Shown here: in pieces, positions 7,839 to 16,279 of the stretch | Layout of the letters: each line of letters opens with the position of its first letter | Position numbering within the stretch: the first letter of the stretch is position 1 | Assembly: GCA_900470095.1 (NCBI GenBank) | Contig: UBZM01000006.1 | Location: 1-33,546 of the forward strand | Origin: Hyphomicrobiales bacterium | GTDB lineage: Bacteria > Pseudomonadota > Alphaproteobacteria > Rhizobiales > Beijerinckiaceae | Reading direction: 5' to 3' | DNA: 33,546 nucleotides | Program-made: the position numbers and the translations under genes | The notes under the pieces: generated by a model | The model's input: only the letters and a program-made list of their open reading frames with translations | Told to the model about the DNA's origin: nothing | Database searches by the model: none

Positions 7839-9304
7839 GCCCTCGCTGCCTTCGCTGGTTCGGAAAGAGGTTGGGCAAGAGGTTCGGCCGCCGCCGGGAC
7901 ATCGGTCTCGGCCGGCTGGGTGATGTCTTCCATCGACCGGCCATAAGTTTCCGGGCCCATCTGGATGCAGAGCACGAAGACCGCATACATCGCCGCCGCC
8001 AGCGAGAAGACGCCGACCATGCCGTATCTGTCGAAGAGCATGCCGGAGATGAGCGGCACGAAGGAGCCGGCGGCCGAACCGGTCGCCAGGATCAGCGCGA
8101 CGCCGAAGCCACGGATCCGCGTCGGGAACAACTCGGGAGCATAGATCCATATCGACGTGTTGAGCAGCAGCACGAAGAACTGGAAGATCGCACCGAACAG
8201 CAGCACCATGTAGATATTGCTGCCGAGATAGGCGATCGACACGGCTGCGATGCACGCCAGGCCCGCGCCCACGGTGAGAACCAGCTTCCGGGGCAGATAA
8301 TAGCCCAGGGTCGAAGCGGCGATCGCGCCCAGCACGCTGCCGCTCTGGATGATCATGCTGTAGAGCAGGCTCCCCTGCAGCGAATACCCCATCGAGACGA
8401 AGATCAACGGCATCAGCGTCAGCACCGAGAGCTGGGCGCCGTAGCTCATCAGGATGGCGATGGCGACCGGGATCGTCCGACCGAGGAAGGGCTGGCGGAA
8501 CAGCTCGCGCCAGTCGGATTTGACCGGGGCCTGCGTCGCATCGGCGGTGAGATAGGGGTGCACGACGAGATTGCGCGGCCGCAGGCTTCCGGACGCGAGG
8601 ATCGACAGGACCTTGTTGGCCTCGTCGAACCGGTTCCGGGACGCCAGGAAGCGCGGTGTCTCGGGCACGTAGCGCCGATAGAACACGGCCAGCAGCGCCG
8701 GCACGGCCAAGGCGGCGAAGAGCCAGCGCCAGCTATCCTCGCCTGGGAACAGCGTAAAGATCAGCAGACCGAAGGCCGGGGCGAGGAAGTTGCCGAAGCC
8801 GCCGGCGCCGACATTGACGAGCCCTGCCGCGGTGCCCCTGAACTTGGAGGAGCAGAATTCGGAGAGCATCGTCACGGCCGTGGAGATCTCACCGCCCACG
8901 CCGAAGCCGACGATGGCGCGCGCGATGCAAAGGGTGAAAAAGTCCGGGGCCAAAGCGCAGGCGGCCGAGCCGATCGAGAACAGCAACAGGTTGATGGTCA
9001 GCATGACGCGGCGCCCGTAACGGTCGCCGAGAATGCCCGACATCAGCCGCCCAATCGCGGCGCTGCCAAAGGTGATGGTGTTGAGCAGGCCGATATCGGC
9101 GCCCGTCAGGCCCCAGTGCTGGCGCAGGAGCGGGCCGGCAACGCCGATGGTGTTTTGTTCGAAGCTGTCGAACAGACAGCCGATAAGGACCAGTGCCAGG
9201 ATCTTCTTGTGAGCGCCGGTAACGCCGATCCTGCTGAATGCGGTTTCCAATTGACGCGACATCGGCGTCGATGCGCCTGGTGGCTGCGAGATGTCCATTG
9301 CCAT
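7835..9304 (-). CDS. MFS transporter
   Basis: 489 residues with about 12 hydrophobic segments. The start at 9304 is chosen because AGGGG sits about 7 bp upstream. MFS signatures: an acidic residue in TM1 (FDSFEQ, residues 45-50), the loop 2-3 motif GDRYGRR (93-99), RAIVGFGVGGE in TM4, PETPRFL in the central region and ELFPTRIRGFG in the second half. This resembles the SV2/NiaP and aromatic-acid/sugar-porter type of inner-membrane proton symporter, for organic acids or similar. The substrate is not determinable. It forms a two-gene operon with the overlapping racemase-like gene and is probably controlled by the RpiR-type regulator encoded just upstream. Confidence 0.88.
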   Translation of the reverse strand: MAMDISQPPGASTPMSRQLETAFSRIGVTGAHKKILALVLIGCLFDSFEQNTIGVAGPLLRQHWGLTGADIGLLNTITFGSAAIGRLMSGILGDRYGRRVMLTINLLLFSIGSAACALAPDFFTLCIARAIVGFGVGGEISTAVTMLSEFCSSKFRGTAAGLVNVGAGGFGNFLAPAFGLLIFTLFPGEDSWRWLFAALAVPALLAVFYRRYVPETPRFLASRNRFDEANKVLSILASGSLRPRNLVVHPYLTADATQAPVKSDWRELFRQPFLGRTIPVAIAILMSYGAQLSVLTLMPLIFVSMGYSLQGSLLYSMIIQSGSVLGAIAASTLGYYLPRKLVLTVGAGLACIAAVSIAYLGSNIYMVLLFGAIFQFFVLLLNTSIWIYAPELFPTRIRGFGVALILATGSAAGSFVPLISGMLFDRYGMVGVFSLAAAMYAVFVLCIQMGPETYGRSMEDITQPAETDVPAAAEPLAQPLSEPAKAARA

Positions 9305-9482
9305 GATCGTTCCCCTGATCGTTCGTGATGGTTCGCGCAGGCCTCCCGCTGTTTTTTTCGGCTGGTGCGAGGCTTGCGCCGTCTGCTGCTGCCCTGGAAG
9401 TGGTCGTATGCTCCCTCTGGTTCCAAGAACCACCCGTCTCCTTCGGGTATCGTTGGAACAATCCGTTCATTCAAAGCTACCT

Positions 9483-9496
9483 GAAACTGTGGTTTC
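9483..9496. promoter_or_regulatory. Possible RpiR-type operator
   Basis: A GAAAC-N4-GTTTC dyad in the 350-bp gap upstream of the MFS gene; a weaker GAAC-N5-GTTC dyad lies about 30 bp closer to it. RpiR/MurR proteins often bind dyads with a GAAA/TTTC core, and an rpiR-type gene is adjacent. The dyad is short, so chance occurrence is possible. Confidence 0.3.
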
Positions 9497-9514
9497 GTAA
9501 AGCGCCATAAATGC

Positions 9515-9547
9515 GCCATGCCTGCCGCTTCTTGCGGCAGGCATGGC
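9515..9547 (-). terminator. Perfect 14-bp hairpin, possible terminator of the RpiR gene
   Basis: GCCATGCCTGCCGC, a 5-nt loop TTCTT, then the exact reverse complement. It lies about 110 bp beyond the RpiR stop on the minus strand and before the MFS promoter region, so it would insulate the two units. Neither strand has a good T-run after it, so it may be a structural or regulatory hairpin instead. Confidence 0.45.
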
Positions 9548-9597
9548 AAGGCGGTTCACGAGGGCGAGGTTCCGGCTAGGCCGCGGCTCATCGTTTA

Positions 9598-9645
9598 GAG
9601 CGTGCTTAGCGCGAAAAACCGTTGCCACTTCTTCGCAGCATGCTC
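9598..9645. repeat. Palindromic intergenic repeat (RIME-like)
   Basis: An imperfect 48-bp palindrome with arms GAGCGTGCT and AGCATGCTC and an inner part containing GCGCGAAAAACC and CCACTTCTTCGC. Rhizobiales genomes carry many short palindromes of this style (GAGCATGAT...AAAACCGGTTTTC...ATCATGCTC type). This looks like a divergent member, judged from memory of the family. Confidence 0.45.
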
Positions 9646-9654
9646 TGGACGATG

Positions 9655-10539
9655 TCAGAGCTCGTCGAGCGCGTCGTTCAGCGCCTCGATATTGCGCAGG
9701 CGCGTGCGCCCCGGGGCACCGGCGATCTCGATACAGCGCATGATGAGGAGATGGCAGAGCGCCATCACCGCCGTGTGGTTGAACAGCGGTCCCGGAGCCA
9801 GGGTCTGGCAGCGGAAATGCCACTGGCTGCGCGTCTCGTAATCGGCACTCTCATCCGTCACGAAAAGCAGCCGGGCGCCCGACCGGCCGATCTGATCGAG
9901 CAGCGCCTCGGTCTGCGAGACGCGCCGGCGCAAGCCGAAGAAGATCACCACGTCATCGGGAGAGAGGCTGGCCAGATGCTCGCCAAAGGTCTGGCCGCCG
10001 CCGGGAATGGCGACGACGTTCTCGATGACCTGCGTCAGCTGCCATTGCAGATAGGTCGCGAAGGCGAAGCTCGCCCTGAAGCCGATGACCCAGACCTTGC
10101 GCGCCGCCAAAATCGCTTCGGCCGCGCTGCTGATCTGGGTTTCCCCGATGGGCCGCAGCGTTTCCTCGAGATTGGCGATGCCCTGGGAGAGATTGGCGGA
10201 GATCGATTGCTCGCCGGTCGTCTCCGTCGTGGTCAGGAACAGGCGGGAGCCGCTTTGCCGGTCGAGCCTGGCGTGCCGGCGGGCCTCCTCGTAGCTCTCA
10301 TAGCCCAGCCGCTGGACGAAGCGGGAGACCGTGGCCTTCGAGACATGGGCCAGCGCCGCCAGTTCCTGGGCCGAATAGGTCGCGACCTCGCCGGGAAAGT
10401 CGCAGACGAAATCGCCGAGGCGCCGCTCGGCAGGGGATAGATCGGACAGGATGCTGCGCACGCGGTTCAGAAACGACTTTTCCTTGGAATTCATGACCGG
10501 CGCCGCAAGAATGGGAGGTAACGCAACCTCTTCCGTCAT
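9655..10539 (-). CDS. RpiR/MurR-family regulator (HTH plus SIS domain)
   Basis: 294 residues from the chosen ATG (10539); another ATG at 10494 would give 279 residues, and neither has a strong ribosome site. The N-terminal HTH_6 domain is clear: LSPAERRLGDFV, then YSAQELAALAHVSKATVSRFVQRLGY. After a linker, the C-terminal SIS (sugar isomerase) domain runs from about residue 135 (AAEAILAARKVWVIGFRASF ... DDVVIFFGLRRRVSQT ... GARLLFVTDE). Such regulators sense phosphosugars or related metabolites through the SIS domain. It is upstream of and co-directional with the MFS/racemase-like pair, separated by 350 bp with a hairpin, and is their likely regulator. Confidence 0.85.
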   Translation of the reverse strand: MTEEVALPPILAAPVMNSKEKSFLNRVRSILSDLSPAERRLGDFVCDFPGEVATYSAQELAALAHVSKATVSRFVQRLGYESYEEARRHARLDRQSGSRLFLTTTETTGEQSISANLSQGIANLEETLRPIGETQISSAAEAILAARKVWVIGFRASFAFATYLQWQLTQVIENVVAIPGGGQTFGEHLASLSPDDVVIFFGLRRRVSQTEALLDQIGRSGARLLFVTDESADYETRSQWHFRCQTLAPGPLFNHTAVMALCHLLIMRCIEIAGAPGRTRLRNIEALNDALDEL

Positions 10540-10694
10540 GGCTTTCTTTGCAAGCAGCAGCTGGCGTAGCGAACTCATTCGCCCGACCATTCGGAGCCAC
10601 ATTGAGCTCTTCGGAGGAGCTGCCCGCGGCTCCAAGCGAGGCGCTGCGGTCCAGGCCGAACGCTCTTCCCCCATGCAGGCCACGCGAGCGCAAC

Positions 10695-10752
10695 TCAGCT
10701 GACCCGCAGCATGTCGCTGCCGTCGCCGAGATGGTGCAGGACATCGCGCGGG
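10695..10752 (-). pseudogene. Fossil 3' end of an HTH regulator paralogous to the gene at 19869
   Basis: Read on the minus strand this encodes [17 protein letters not shown] and a stop, matching the C-terminus of the regulator at 19869 ([17 protein letters not shown]) with one change. At DNA level 10681-10752 matches 19855-19926 with about six mismatches in 72, and weaker similarity continues past the stop. Nothing else of the gene remains; the diguanylate cyclase stop codon follows 11 bp away. Confidence 0.75.
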
Positions 10753-10762
10753 GGCCGCGAGG

Positions 10763-12082
10763 TCAGGCTGACCTGATCGGTCGCGCGCCTGCCGCGGAGG
10801 AGCTGACGACCCTGTTTCGTCCCAGCGTCTTTGCTTCGTAGAGCGCAGCGTCGGCCTTGAGGAGGAGCCCGCGAAAGTCTCTGGCATCCGCCGGAAAAGT
10901 GGCGATGCCGATGCTGATCGTCACGGGCTGCGCTAATCCAGCGGCGGCGCGGTTGGCCACGGCGGCTCGAATGCGTTCTGCCAGGACCATGGCGCCTGGC
11001 GGCGTTTCCGGGCAGAGCAACGCGAACTCTTCCCCGCCATAGCGGAAGAGCTGGTCGCCCTCACGCTTGGCCGCAGCGATCGTGGCGGCCACCTTGCGGA
11101 TCACGTGGTCTCCCTCGACATGGCCGTGCCTGTCGTTGATCGCCTTGAAGTGGTCGATATCGACCATCATCAGGCTGACCGACAGCTTTGCCGTGGAGGC
11201 AGCCTGCAGCATGGCCGCCCCCTTCGCATCGAACTGCCCGCGGTCCTGCAGGCCGGTCAATGCATCCCTGCCGACTTGCTCGGCCAGCTTCTCATAGCGA
11301 TGCCGGTAGGTCAGGCGATCGAAGATGTCGGCCATGCCCTGCGTCGCGGCGCGCGAGGCGTCGCGCTCCAGGAGCCGCAGATAGGCGGTGAGCATAAGGC
11401 TGAAGAAGCCGGCCGCCCCGATCTTGGCGATCCAGCCCCCGTAGAAGGCCAGTGTCGGCACGCCGGCGAGACTGTGCAGGCCGGCGAAGAAGAGCAACTG
11501 GTCGAAACTCAGGACGATCGCCAGGCTGATGAAGATCCGGCCCGGAATGGTGTTCGTCACCGGCGCGCCCAGTCGCTCATAGACGATGACGAGGGCGAGG
11601 AGGTCGACGAACAGCAGGATGGTTCCCCAGATCATCAGCAGGCCCATCTGGTCGATGAAGCGTAGATCGGGGTTGTAGCCGGGCAAGCTCGCAGGGTCGC
11701 TGTAGAAGCGCAGGATGAGCCCGAGCGCGATCATCAGAATGTTGCCGCTCAGCAGGCCGTAGATCGGCTGGCGCATCGCCTCGGCGTCTTCCTTGATATA
11801 GAGCAGCAGGAAGAAGGCGAGTTTGCCTGCGAACATCACCGTTGAGCCGGGGGAAATCAGCCCGAAGGGCAGCTCGATGAAGAAGACGGCGGCCAGATAG
11901 GTCTCAAGGAAATGCATGGTGCCGAGGAGGCAATAGAAGACGCCGATGCCGATCGTCTTCCGCTTGAGGAAAACCGCCCCCATGACGATGGAATAAATGA
12001 CCGCCTGCGCAAGCAGAACAAGAAAACCTGACACAATAAGCCCCCAGATGACGTCCGCCTCACCTTCTCTGCTCAAGGTGAC
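10763..12082 (-). CDS. Membrane-anchored GGDEF diguanylate cyclase
   Basis: About 439 residues. The N-terminal ~240 residues contain about seven hydrophobic helices (possibly a vitamin-uptake-like sensor domain, from the YIKEDAEAMRQPIYGLLSGN segment; low confidence). A coiled stretch follows, then a GGDEF domain (about 265-435). The active site is GGEEF (349-353), with metal/substrate residues in DIDHFKAIND. An RxxD inhibitory site (REGD, 340-343) lies exactly five residues before it, so product inhibition is expected. It makes c-di-GMP from two GTP. The start is uncertain: GTG 12082 has GGGGGG 5 bp upstream, while GTG 12034 is also possible. It is last in the minus-strand run after the DUF924 gene. 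Confidence 0.85.
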   Translation of the reverse strand, partial: VTLSREGEADVIWGLIVSGFLVLLAQAVIYSIVMGAVFLKRKTIGIGVFYCLLGTMHFLETYLAAVFFIELPFGLISPGSTVMFAGKLAFFLLLYIKEDAEAMRQPIYGLLSGNILMIALGLILRFYSDPASLPGYNPDLRFIDQMGLLMIWGTILLFVDLLALVIVYERLGAPVTNTIPGRIFISLAIVLSFDQLLFFAGLHSLAGVPTLAFYGGWIAKIGAAGFFSLMLTAYLRLLERDASRAATQGMADIFDRLTYRHRYEKLAEQVGRDALTGLQDRGQFDAKGAAMLQAASTAKLSVSLMMVDIDHFKAINDRHGHVEGDHVIRKVAATIAAAKREGDQLFRYGGEEFALLCPETPPGAMVLAERIRAAVANRAAAGLAQPVTISIGIATFPADARDFRGLLLKADAALYEAKTLGRNRVVSSSAAGARPIRSA

Positions 12083-12112
12083 GTCGTCCCCCCACAACGC
12101 GATCTTCCGCTG

Positions 12113-12709
12113 CTATCCCCGGAAACCTCCACCCTGGAGGAATCTCGCTTCCGCCGGCGTCGTCTCGCGTCCCAGCATCGGATTGCGATGCGGGAAGCGG
12201 CCGAAGCGGCGGATGATGGCGCGGTGCCCCTCGGCGTGGGACAGCCACGGCTGCCCCAATCTCGCGTTGAGCCTGACGGAGATATCCTGGTCGTCCAGAT
12301 CTTCCGAATGGGCGAAGGGCAGGCAGAAGAAGAGGCGCAGGTCGGGCGTGACGCGGTCCATATGTCCGGCGGCCTCGGCTTGCCCGCCGTAGTATCTGGC
12401 GAGGGGATCGGTGGCGTACATATGGCCGTTTCCCCGGAAGGCATTGCGGGGGAACTGATCGGTGAGGATCAGGAGCGCCAGCGTACCCTCGGCCGTGTCG
12501 AGCCAGTCGTCGTGTCGCCGCGCAGCGACCTCAAGGTGCAGGGCGAGGAAGCGGTCTCGAAACGCGCCATCGAAGCGTGCATCCCTTGCGAACCACTTGG
12601 CCGACGCACCTTGCCAGAAGGCCAGCACCTCGCTGAACCGCGCCTGCTTGCATGCCGGTGGCGGCGGCGAACGGATGATCTTCGTGTGCAGCCGGGGCAT
12701 GGTGTCCAT
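12113..12709 (-). CDS. DUF924 family protein
   Basis: 198 residues. Family signatures are clear: VLAFWQG (29-35), KWFARDARFD (38-47), a W in the DDWLDT helix, LALLILTDQFPRNAFRG (77-93) and the ATDPLAR block (99-105). The later conserved stretch LFFCLPFAHSEDLDDQD is also present. The family is all-helical, TPR-like and of unknown biochemical function. The gene begins 4 bp after the LtrA stop with a GAG ribosome site overlapping the LtrA end, so it is translationally coupled to it. Confidence 0.85.
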   Translation of the reverse strand: MDTMPRLHTKIIRSPPPPACKQARFSEVLAFWQGASAKWFARDARFDGAFRDRFLALHLEVAARRHDDWLDTAEGTLALLILTDQFPRNAFRGNGHMYATDPLARYYGGQAEAAGHMDRVTPDLRLFFCLPFAHSEDLDDQDISVRLNARLGQPWLSHAEGHRAIIRRFGRFPHRNPMLGRETTPAEARFLQGGGFRG

Positions 12710-12713
12710 GTTC

Positions 12714-13916
12714 TCAATGAGCAGCCTGGCGCGGATCGCCGGAAAGCCGCCGCTTTCGAAGCATCCGGCCCTCCCAGAGGCCGACCGCGAGCATGATGGC
12801 CGTGGTCAGCCACCCCATGGCGAGCAGGTCAACGGCAGAGGCGACGGGGATCAGGAGCAAGAGCGCCACGACGCCGGCGCTATGCGAGGTCGGCACCACG
12901 CCATAGACCGCCTTCTTGTAGACGGCGCTCCCGAGCAGATAGATCGCAGGGCCGGCCGAGAGGATCAGGGCGTAGGGCGTCTTCAGCGGGTCATGAGGAT
13001 GGGCCAGCACCAGGTCGTTGCCGACCGCCGTGGCGATGATGCCGGCCACAAGGATCGCGTGGATATAGTGGAAATGGGCGCCGACCCGGCCGGGATCGTC
13101 GGAATGGGTGATGGTGTCGGTTGCGTCCTTGCTCGCTGTCCCGAAGTAGAGCCACCACATGGCCAGCGTGCCGAGAAACGTGGCGAGCAGCGCCGACAGG
13201 ATCGCAGCATCCCAGCCGGCGGCCTTGGCCATGGTCGCGCCGGTGGCGAGAAGCGTTTCGCCGAGTGCGACGATGACGAAAAGCTGGCAGCGCTCGGCGA
13301 GGTGCCCGCCTTCGATGGTCCAGTCGCGCGTCTTCGACCGGCCGAGGCCGGGCAAGGGAAAGCCGAACATCGGCGAGATATATTCGCAGGCCACCGCGAT
13401 CGCCCACAGGCCGGCACGTGTCCAATCGTCCATGAAGGCGCCGGCGATCCAGAATATCGCTGCGATCGAGAGCCAGCCGAGCATGCGCCGGTAGTTGGCT
13501 GACAGCGGGTGGTCTGGGCCCAGTTCCCAGGCGATATAGGCGGTTCGTCCGACCTGGATTGCGACATAGGCGCCGGCGAAGATCAGCCCGCGTCCGCCGA
13601 AGGCATCGGGAATGGCGGATGCCATGACGAGGCCTGCGAGCATGACCGTGAAGAGGAGACCGCGGATGCGCGGCGCCTCGGGGTCGAACCAGTTGGTGAC
13701 CCAGCAGGTATATTGCCAGCCGAGCCAGACCGCGAACCATAGGATCAGCGTCTCGATGACGCCCGTGAAGCTCAGGTTATGCAGCAGCTGATGGCTGAGC
13801 TGGGTGACCGCGAAGACATAGACGAGGTCGAAGAACAGCTCCTCGAAGGTGACGCGGGCATGATGGCCGTCGCGGCGGCGCAGCAGCGGATGGTGGTGGA
13901 CGGATTGAGCGGTCAT
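12714..13916 (-). CDS. ltrA: LtrA family (low-temperature requirement A) membrane protein
   Basis: 400 residues and strongly hydrophobic, with about ten or more membrane helices. The diagnostic N-terminal LtrA motif is present: VTFEELFFDLVYVFAVTQLS at 22-41. Other family blocks are FGGRGLIFAGAYVAIQVGRT, the ERCQLFVIVALGETLL segment and a GRVGAHFHYIHAILVAGI helix. LtrA was named from Listeria growth at low temperature; its molecular activity is not established. Start ATG with GAGACG just upstream. It sits 10 bp after the small membrane-protein gene and just before the DUF924 gene. Confidence 0.88.
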   Translation of the reverse strand: MTAQSVHHHPLLRRRDGHHARVTFEELFFDLVYVFAVTQLSHQLLHNLSFTGVIETLILWFAVWLGWQYTCWVTNWFDPEAPRIRGLLFTVMLAGLVMASAIPDAFGGRGLIFAGAYVAIQVGRTAYIAWELGPDHPLSANYRRMLGWLSIAAIFWIAGAFMDDWTRAGLWAIAVACEYISPMFGFPLPGLGRSKTRDWTIEGGHLAERCQLFVIVALGETLLATGATMAKAAGWDAAILSALLATFLGTLAMWWLYFGTASKDATDTITHSDDPGRVGAHFHYIHAILVAGIIATAVGNDLVLAHPHDPLKTPYALILSAGPAIYLLGSAVYKKAVYGVVPTSHSAGVVALLLLIPVASAVDLLAMGWLTTAIMLAVGLWEGRMLRKRRLSGDPRQAAH

Positions 13917-13926
13917 CTCGTCTCCG

Positions 13927-14193
13927 TCATTTCGCCAGGCGCCAGACCGCGATCCCGGCGATGACTGCCGGGAGGGCGAAGACGATGAAGAGGATCGGCA
14001 GCTCGTCGCGCAAGGAGTAGCCGGCCTTCGCCACGCCGACCCACATATTGGTCAGCGACATGGCGAGCCAAACCGGCAGGAAGGCTTTGGCAGCGAATGC
14101 CGGATCCGGATCGGTTCCTGCCCAGAGCTTGCCGAAGAGAAGAAAGAGGCCGAGCAGAACGATGCCCCCGGCGATCACCATTGCCATATGCAT
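13927..14193 (-). CDS. Small two- to three-helix membrane protein
   Basis: 88 residues from the ATG with AAGGGG 6 bp upstream; further ATGs at codons 3 and 5. Hydrophobic segments: MVIAGGIVLLGLFLLFG (near residues 5-21), AFLPVWLAMSLTNMWVGVA (middle) and LPILFIVFALPAVIAGIAV (C-terminal). No named family recognised. First gene of the run leading through LtrA and DUF924 to the diguanylate cyclase, with 10 bp to LtrA. The good ribosome site and the position make it a real gene. Confidence 0.7.
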   Translation of the reverse strand: MHMAMVIAGGIVLLGLFLLFGKLWAGTDPDPAFAAKAFLPVWLAMSLTNMWVGVAKAGYSLRDELPILFIVFALPAVIAGIAVWRLAK

Positions 14194-14302
14194 GCCCAGC
14201 CCCTTGCTCGGGAAACATGTTGGAGTTCGTCCCGATGTCCTGGCCGGCACAGGCGGAAAGACATCGGGCTCGGTGCCCGCAGTGGCGCGGCGCTGCGCCG
14301 GC

Positions 14303-15076
14303 TTACTTGGTGGTGTAGCCGCCGTTGACGAGAATGGTCTGGCCGGTCATCCACCAGCCGTCCGAAACGAGGAAGCGGATGAAGGGGACGATGTCCTCGA
14401 TATCGGTCAGCCCTGTCCTGGTGAACCTCGACAAGGCCGCCGCCGTCTTGTGGTAGGCGACGGCGTCGGCTCCCTCGGCCGGATAGAAGAAGGGCGTATC
14501 CATCGGGCCCGGGCCGATCGCGGTCACCGAGATGCCGCGCTCGCCGAACTCCTTCGACGCCGCCCGCGTGAAATGCTCGACCGGCGCCTTCGTGCCGGCA
14601 TAGGCGGCATAGAAGGGCGTGTAGGCGCCGAGCAGCGAGGTCACGAGCGTGCAGATCTTGCCGTTGTCGTTGACGTGCTTTCCAGCCTCCTTGAGGAAGA
14701 AGAAGGCGGACTTCGAATTCACCGCGGTCATGTCGTCGTACTCGGCTTCGGTGATCTCGACGAAGGGCTTCTTCAGCACCTTGCCGACGGTGTTGATGGC
14801 GATGTCCGGCTTGCCGATGGCAGCGATGGTGTCGGCGAAGAGCTTCTCGACCGCGCCGGCCGTGGTCAGGTCGGCCTGAAAGGCGGCGGCTTGAGCGCCA
14901 GTGGCCTTGATGGCGGCAACCGTCTCATCCGCTGCGGGTTTGGTCGCGCTCGTGTTGTAGTGGATGGCCACCGCCTTCGCGCCCTGCCCGGCCAGGTCAC
15001 GGGCAATCAGCCCGCCGAGATTCTTGGCGCCGCCTGCGATGAGAACGGTTTTTCCCTTGATACTGTGATCGGTCAT
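14303..15076 (-). CDS. Short-chain dehydrogenase/reductase (SDR)
   Basis: 257 residues from the ATG with GGAGG 7 bp upstream. Classical SDR layout: dinucleotide-binding loop GGAKNLGG (15-22, a variant of TGxxxGxG), Asp in the ADLT block (69-72), NTVG (95-98, variant of NNAG), catalytic Ser147, Tyr159 and Lys163 (YAGTK), and the PGPMDTPF loop (189-196). The C-terminus GWWMTGQTILVNGGYTTK is the typical SDR end. The start of strand 2 (IHYNTSATKP) suggests NADP(H) preference. Substrate unknown. It is divergent from a LysR gene with a 9-bp dyad between them, so that protein is its likely regulator. Confidence 0.9.
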   Translation of the reverse strand: MTDHSIKGKTVLIAGGAKNLGGLIARDLAGQGAKAVAIHYNTSATKPAADETVAAIKATGAQAAAFQADLTTAGAVEKLFADTIAAIGKPDIAINTVGKVLKKPFVEITEAEYDDMTAVNSKSAFFFLKEAGKHVNDNGKICTLVTSLLGAYTPFYAAYAGTKAPVEHFTRAASKEFGERGISVTAIGPGPMDTPFFYPAEGADAVAYHKTAAALSRFTRTGLTDIEDIVPFIRFLVSDGWWMTGQTILVNGGYTTK

Positions 15077-15168
15077 GACGTTGGCCTCCATTGGCCGCCT
15101 GGCGACCACCCACGCAGCCGCTTTCAGGCAGGGAGGATATCGTCTACGAATTCATCATAAAGGCACAG

Positions 15169-15191
15169 ATTCTGACATCACCTGTCAGAAT
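15169..15191. promoter_or_regulatory. Operator candidate between SDR and LysR genes
   Basis: A perfect 9-bp inverted repeat ATTCTGACA-N5-TGTCAGAAT in the 143-bp divergent gap. It is 93 bp from the SDR start and 29 bp from the LysR GTG. A dyad of this size and place is typical for an LTTR that controls its own and the divergent promoter. It overlaps an ATG at 15190 that I rejected as the LysR start. Confidence 0.6.
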
Positions 15192-15219
15192 GTGCGAACA
15201 ATCTTCAGGCAGGGCTTCC

Positions 15220-16119
15220 GTGGATCGTATCGACCTGTTTCGGACCTTCGCGCGTGTCGTCGAATGCTCGAGCTTCACCCGGGCTGCCGACACTCTCGGT
15301 GTGCCGCGCTCGTCGGTCTCGGCCGCGATCATTGAGCTTGAGGGACGTGTCGGCGCTCGCCTCCTTCATCGCACGACGCGAAAGGTTTCCCCGACCCAGG
15401 ATGGAACCGCATTCTATGAGCGATGTCTGCGGGTCATCGCCGATGTCGAGGAAACCGAAGAACTGTTCCGGCAGAGCACGGTGGGGCCGGCCGGCAAGCT
15501 CAGAATCGATGTCCCTGGCCGCATTGGCCGTCTGATCATTGCCCCGGCCCTGCCGGAGTTCCTGGCCCTCTACCCACAGCTCGACATCGAGCTGCGTGTG
15601 ACCGACAGGGCCGTGAATCTGGTTGAGGAAAATGTGGACTGTGTGCTGCGCGTCGGCCCGCTGAGCGACTCCGGCCTGGTCGCACGCAAGGTCGGTGATC
15701 TGCCACTGATCAACGTCGCCAGCCCTCGCTATCTCGCCGCTCACGGCCTGCCCCAACAGCCTGGGGACCTCGTTGCCCATCTGGCCGTCAACTATGCTTC
15801 GCCCGCCACAGGCCGCATCGAGGACTGGGAGTGGATCGAGGGAGGCGAGCTACGAACGCTGCCCATGCGGGCCCGGGTCACCGTCAACAGCGCAGAAGCC
15901 TATATTGCCTGCTGCCTTGCCGGGCTCGGGATCATTCAAATCCCCGCCTACGACGTTCAACTCCATCTCAATGCCGGCGAACTCGTCGAGGTCATGCCCA
16001 ATCACCGAGCAGCGCCGATGCCGATGACGTTGTTGTATCCGCACCGTCAGTATCTCGCCCGCCGGTTGCAGGTGTTCGCCGACTGGCTTTTGCAGCTCCT
16101 GAAGAGGGACGCCCTCTGA
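15220..16119 (+). CDS. LysR-family regulator divergent from the SDR gene
   Basis: 299 residues from the GTG (V/MDRIDLFRTFARV), which has AGGGC upstream and gives the standard LTTR N-terminus; an ATG at 15190 has no ribosome site and lies in the operator dyad. HTH: SFTRAADTLGVPRSSVSAAI. The effector domain begins near residue 88 with GKLRIDVPGRIGRLIIAPAL. The DRAVNLVEENVDCVLRVG and GLVARKVGDLPL blocks are typical of the CrgA/AaeR-like LTTR branch, which often regulates neighbouring oxidoreductases. It probably controls the SDR gene at 14303. Confidence 0.88.
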   Translation: MDRIDLFRTFARVVECSSFTRAADTLGVPRSSVSAAIIELEGRVGARLLHRTTRKVSPTQDGTAFYERCLRVIADVEETEELFRQSTVGPAGKLRIDVPGRIGRLIIAPALPEFLALYPQLDIELRVTDRAVNLVEENVDCVLRVGPLSDSGLVARKVGDLPLINVASPRYLAAHGLPQQPGDLVAHLAVNYASPATGRIEDWEWIEGGELRTLPMRARVTVNSAEAYIACCLAGLGIIQIPAYDVQLHLNAGELVEVMPNHRAAPMPMTLLYPHRQYLARRLQVFADWLLQLLKRDAL

Positions 16120-16279
16120 GGCTGCGGCAATGTCCGGCCACCATTGTCACGTCAGCTTCAGCGTGGCGGTGAGCCGTGGAGATCGTCCGGGATCAGCCGG
16201 CCGGGCATCAGCGACAAACGCCATCGGTTCCGCCCTGCGATCATCGCCCATGCGGGGTGGCGGAGAAGCTCCGGCGACA

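Noticed and set aside
6250..7842. Long minus-strand open frame across the importer ATPase and racemase-like genes
   Set aside because: The opposite-strand ATPase has all motifs, and this frame runs out of frame through the racemase-like gene; its product is low-complexity Arg-rich.
7871..9328. 485-residue plus-strand frame opposite the MFS gene
   Set aside because: Composition (Gln/Arg/Asp/His-rich) is typical of the antisense of membrane proteins; the MFS frame has clear motifs.
15190..15192. ATG as the start of the second LysR gene
   Set aside because: It lies in the operator dyad and has no ribosome site; the GTG at 15220 fits the family N-terminus.
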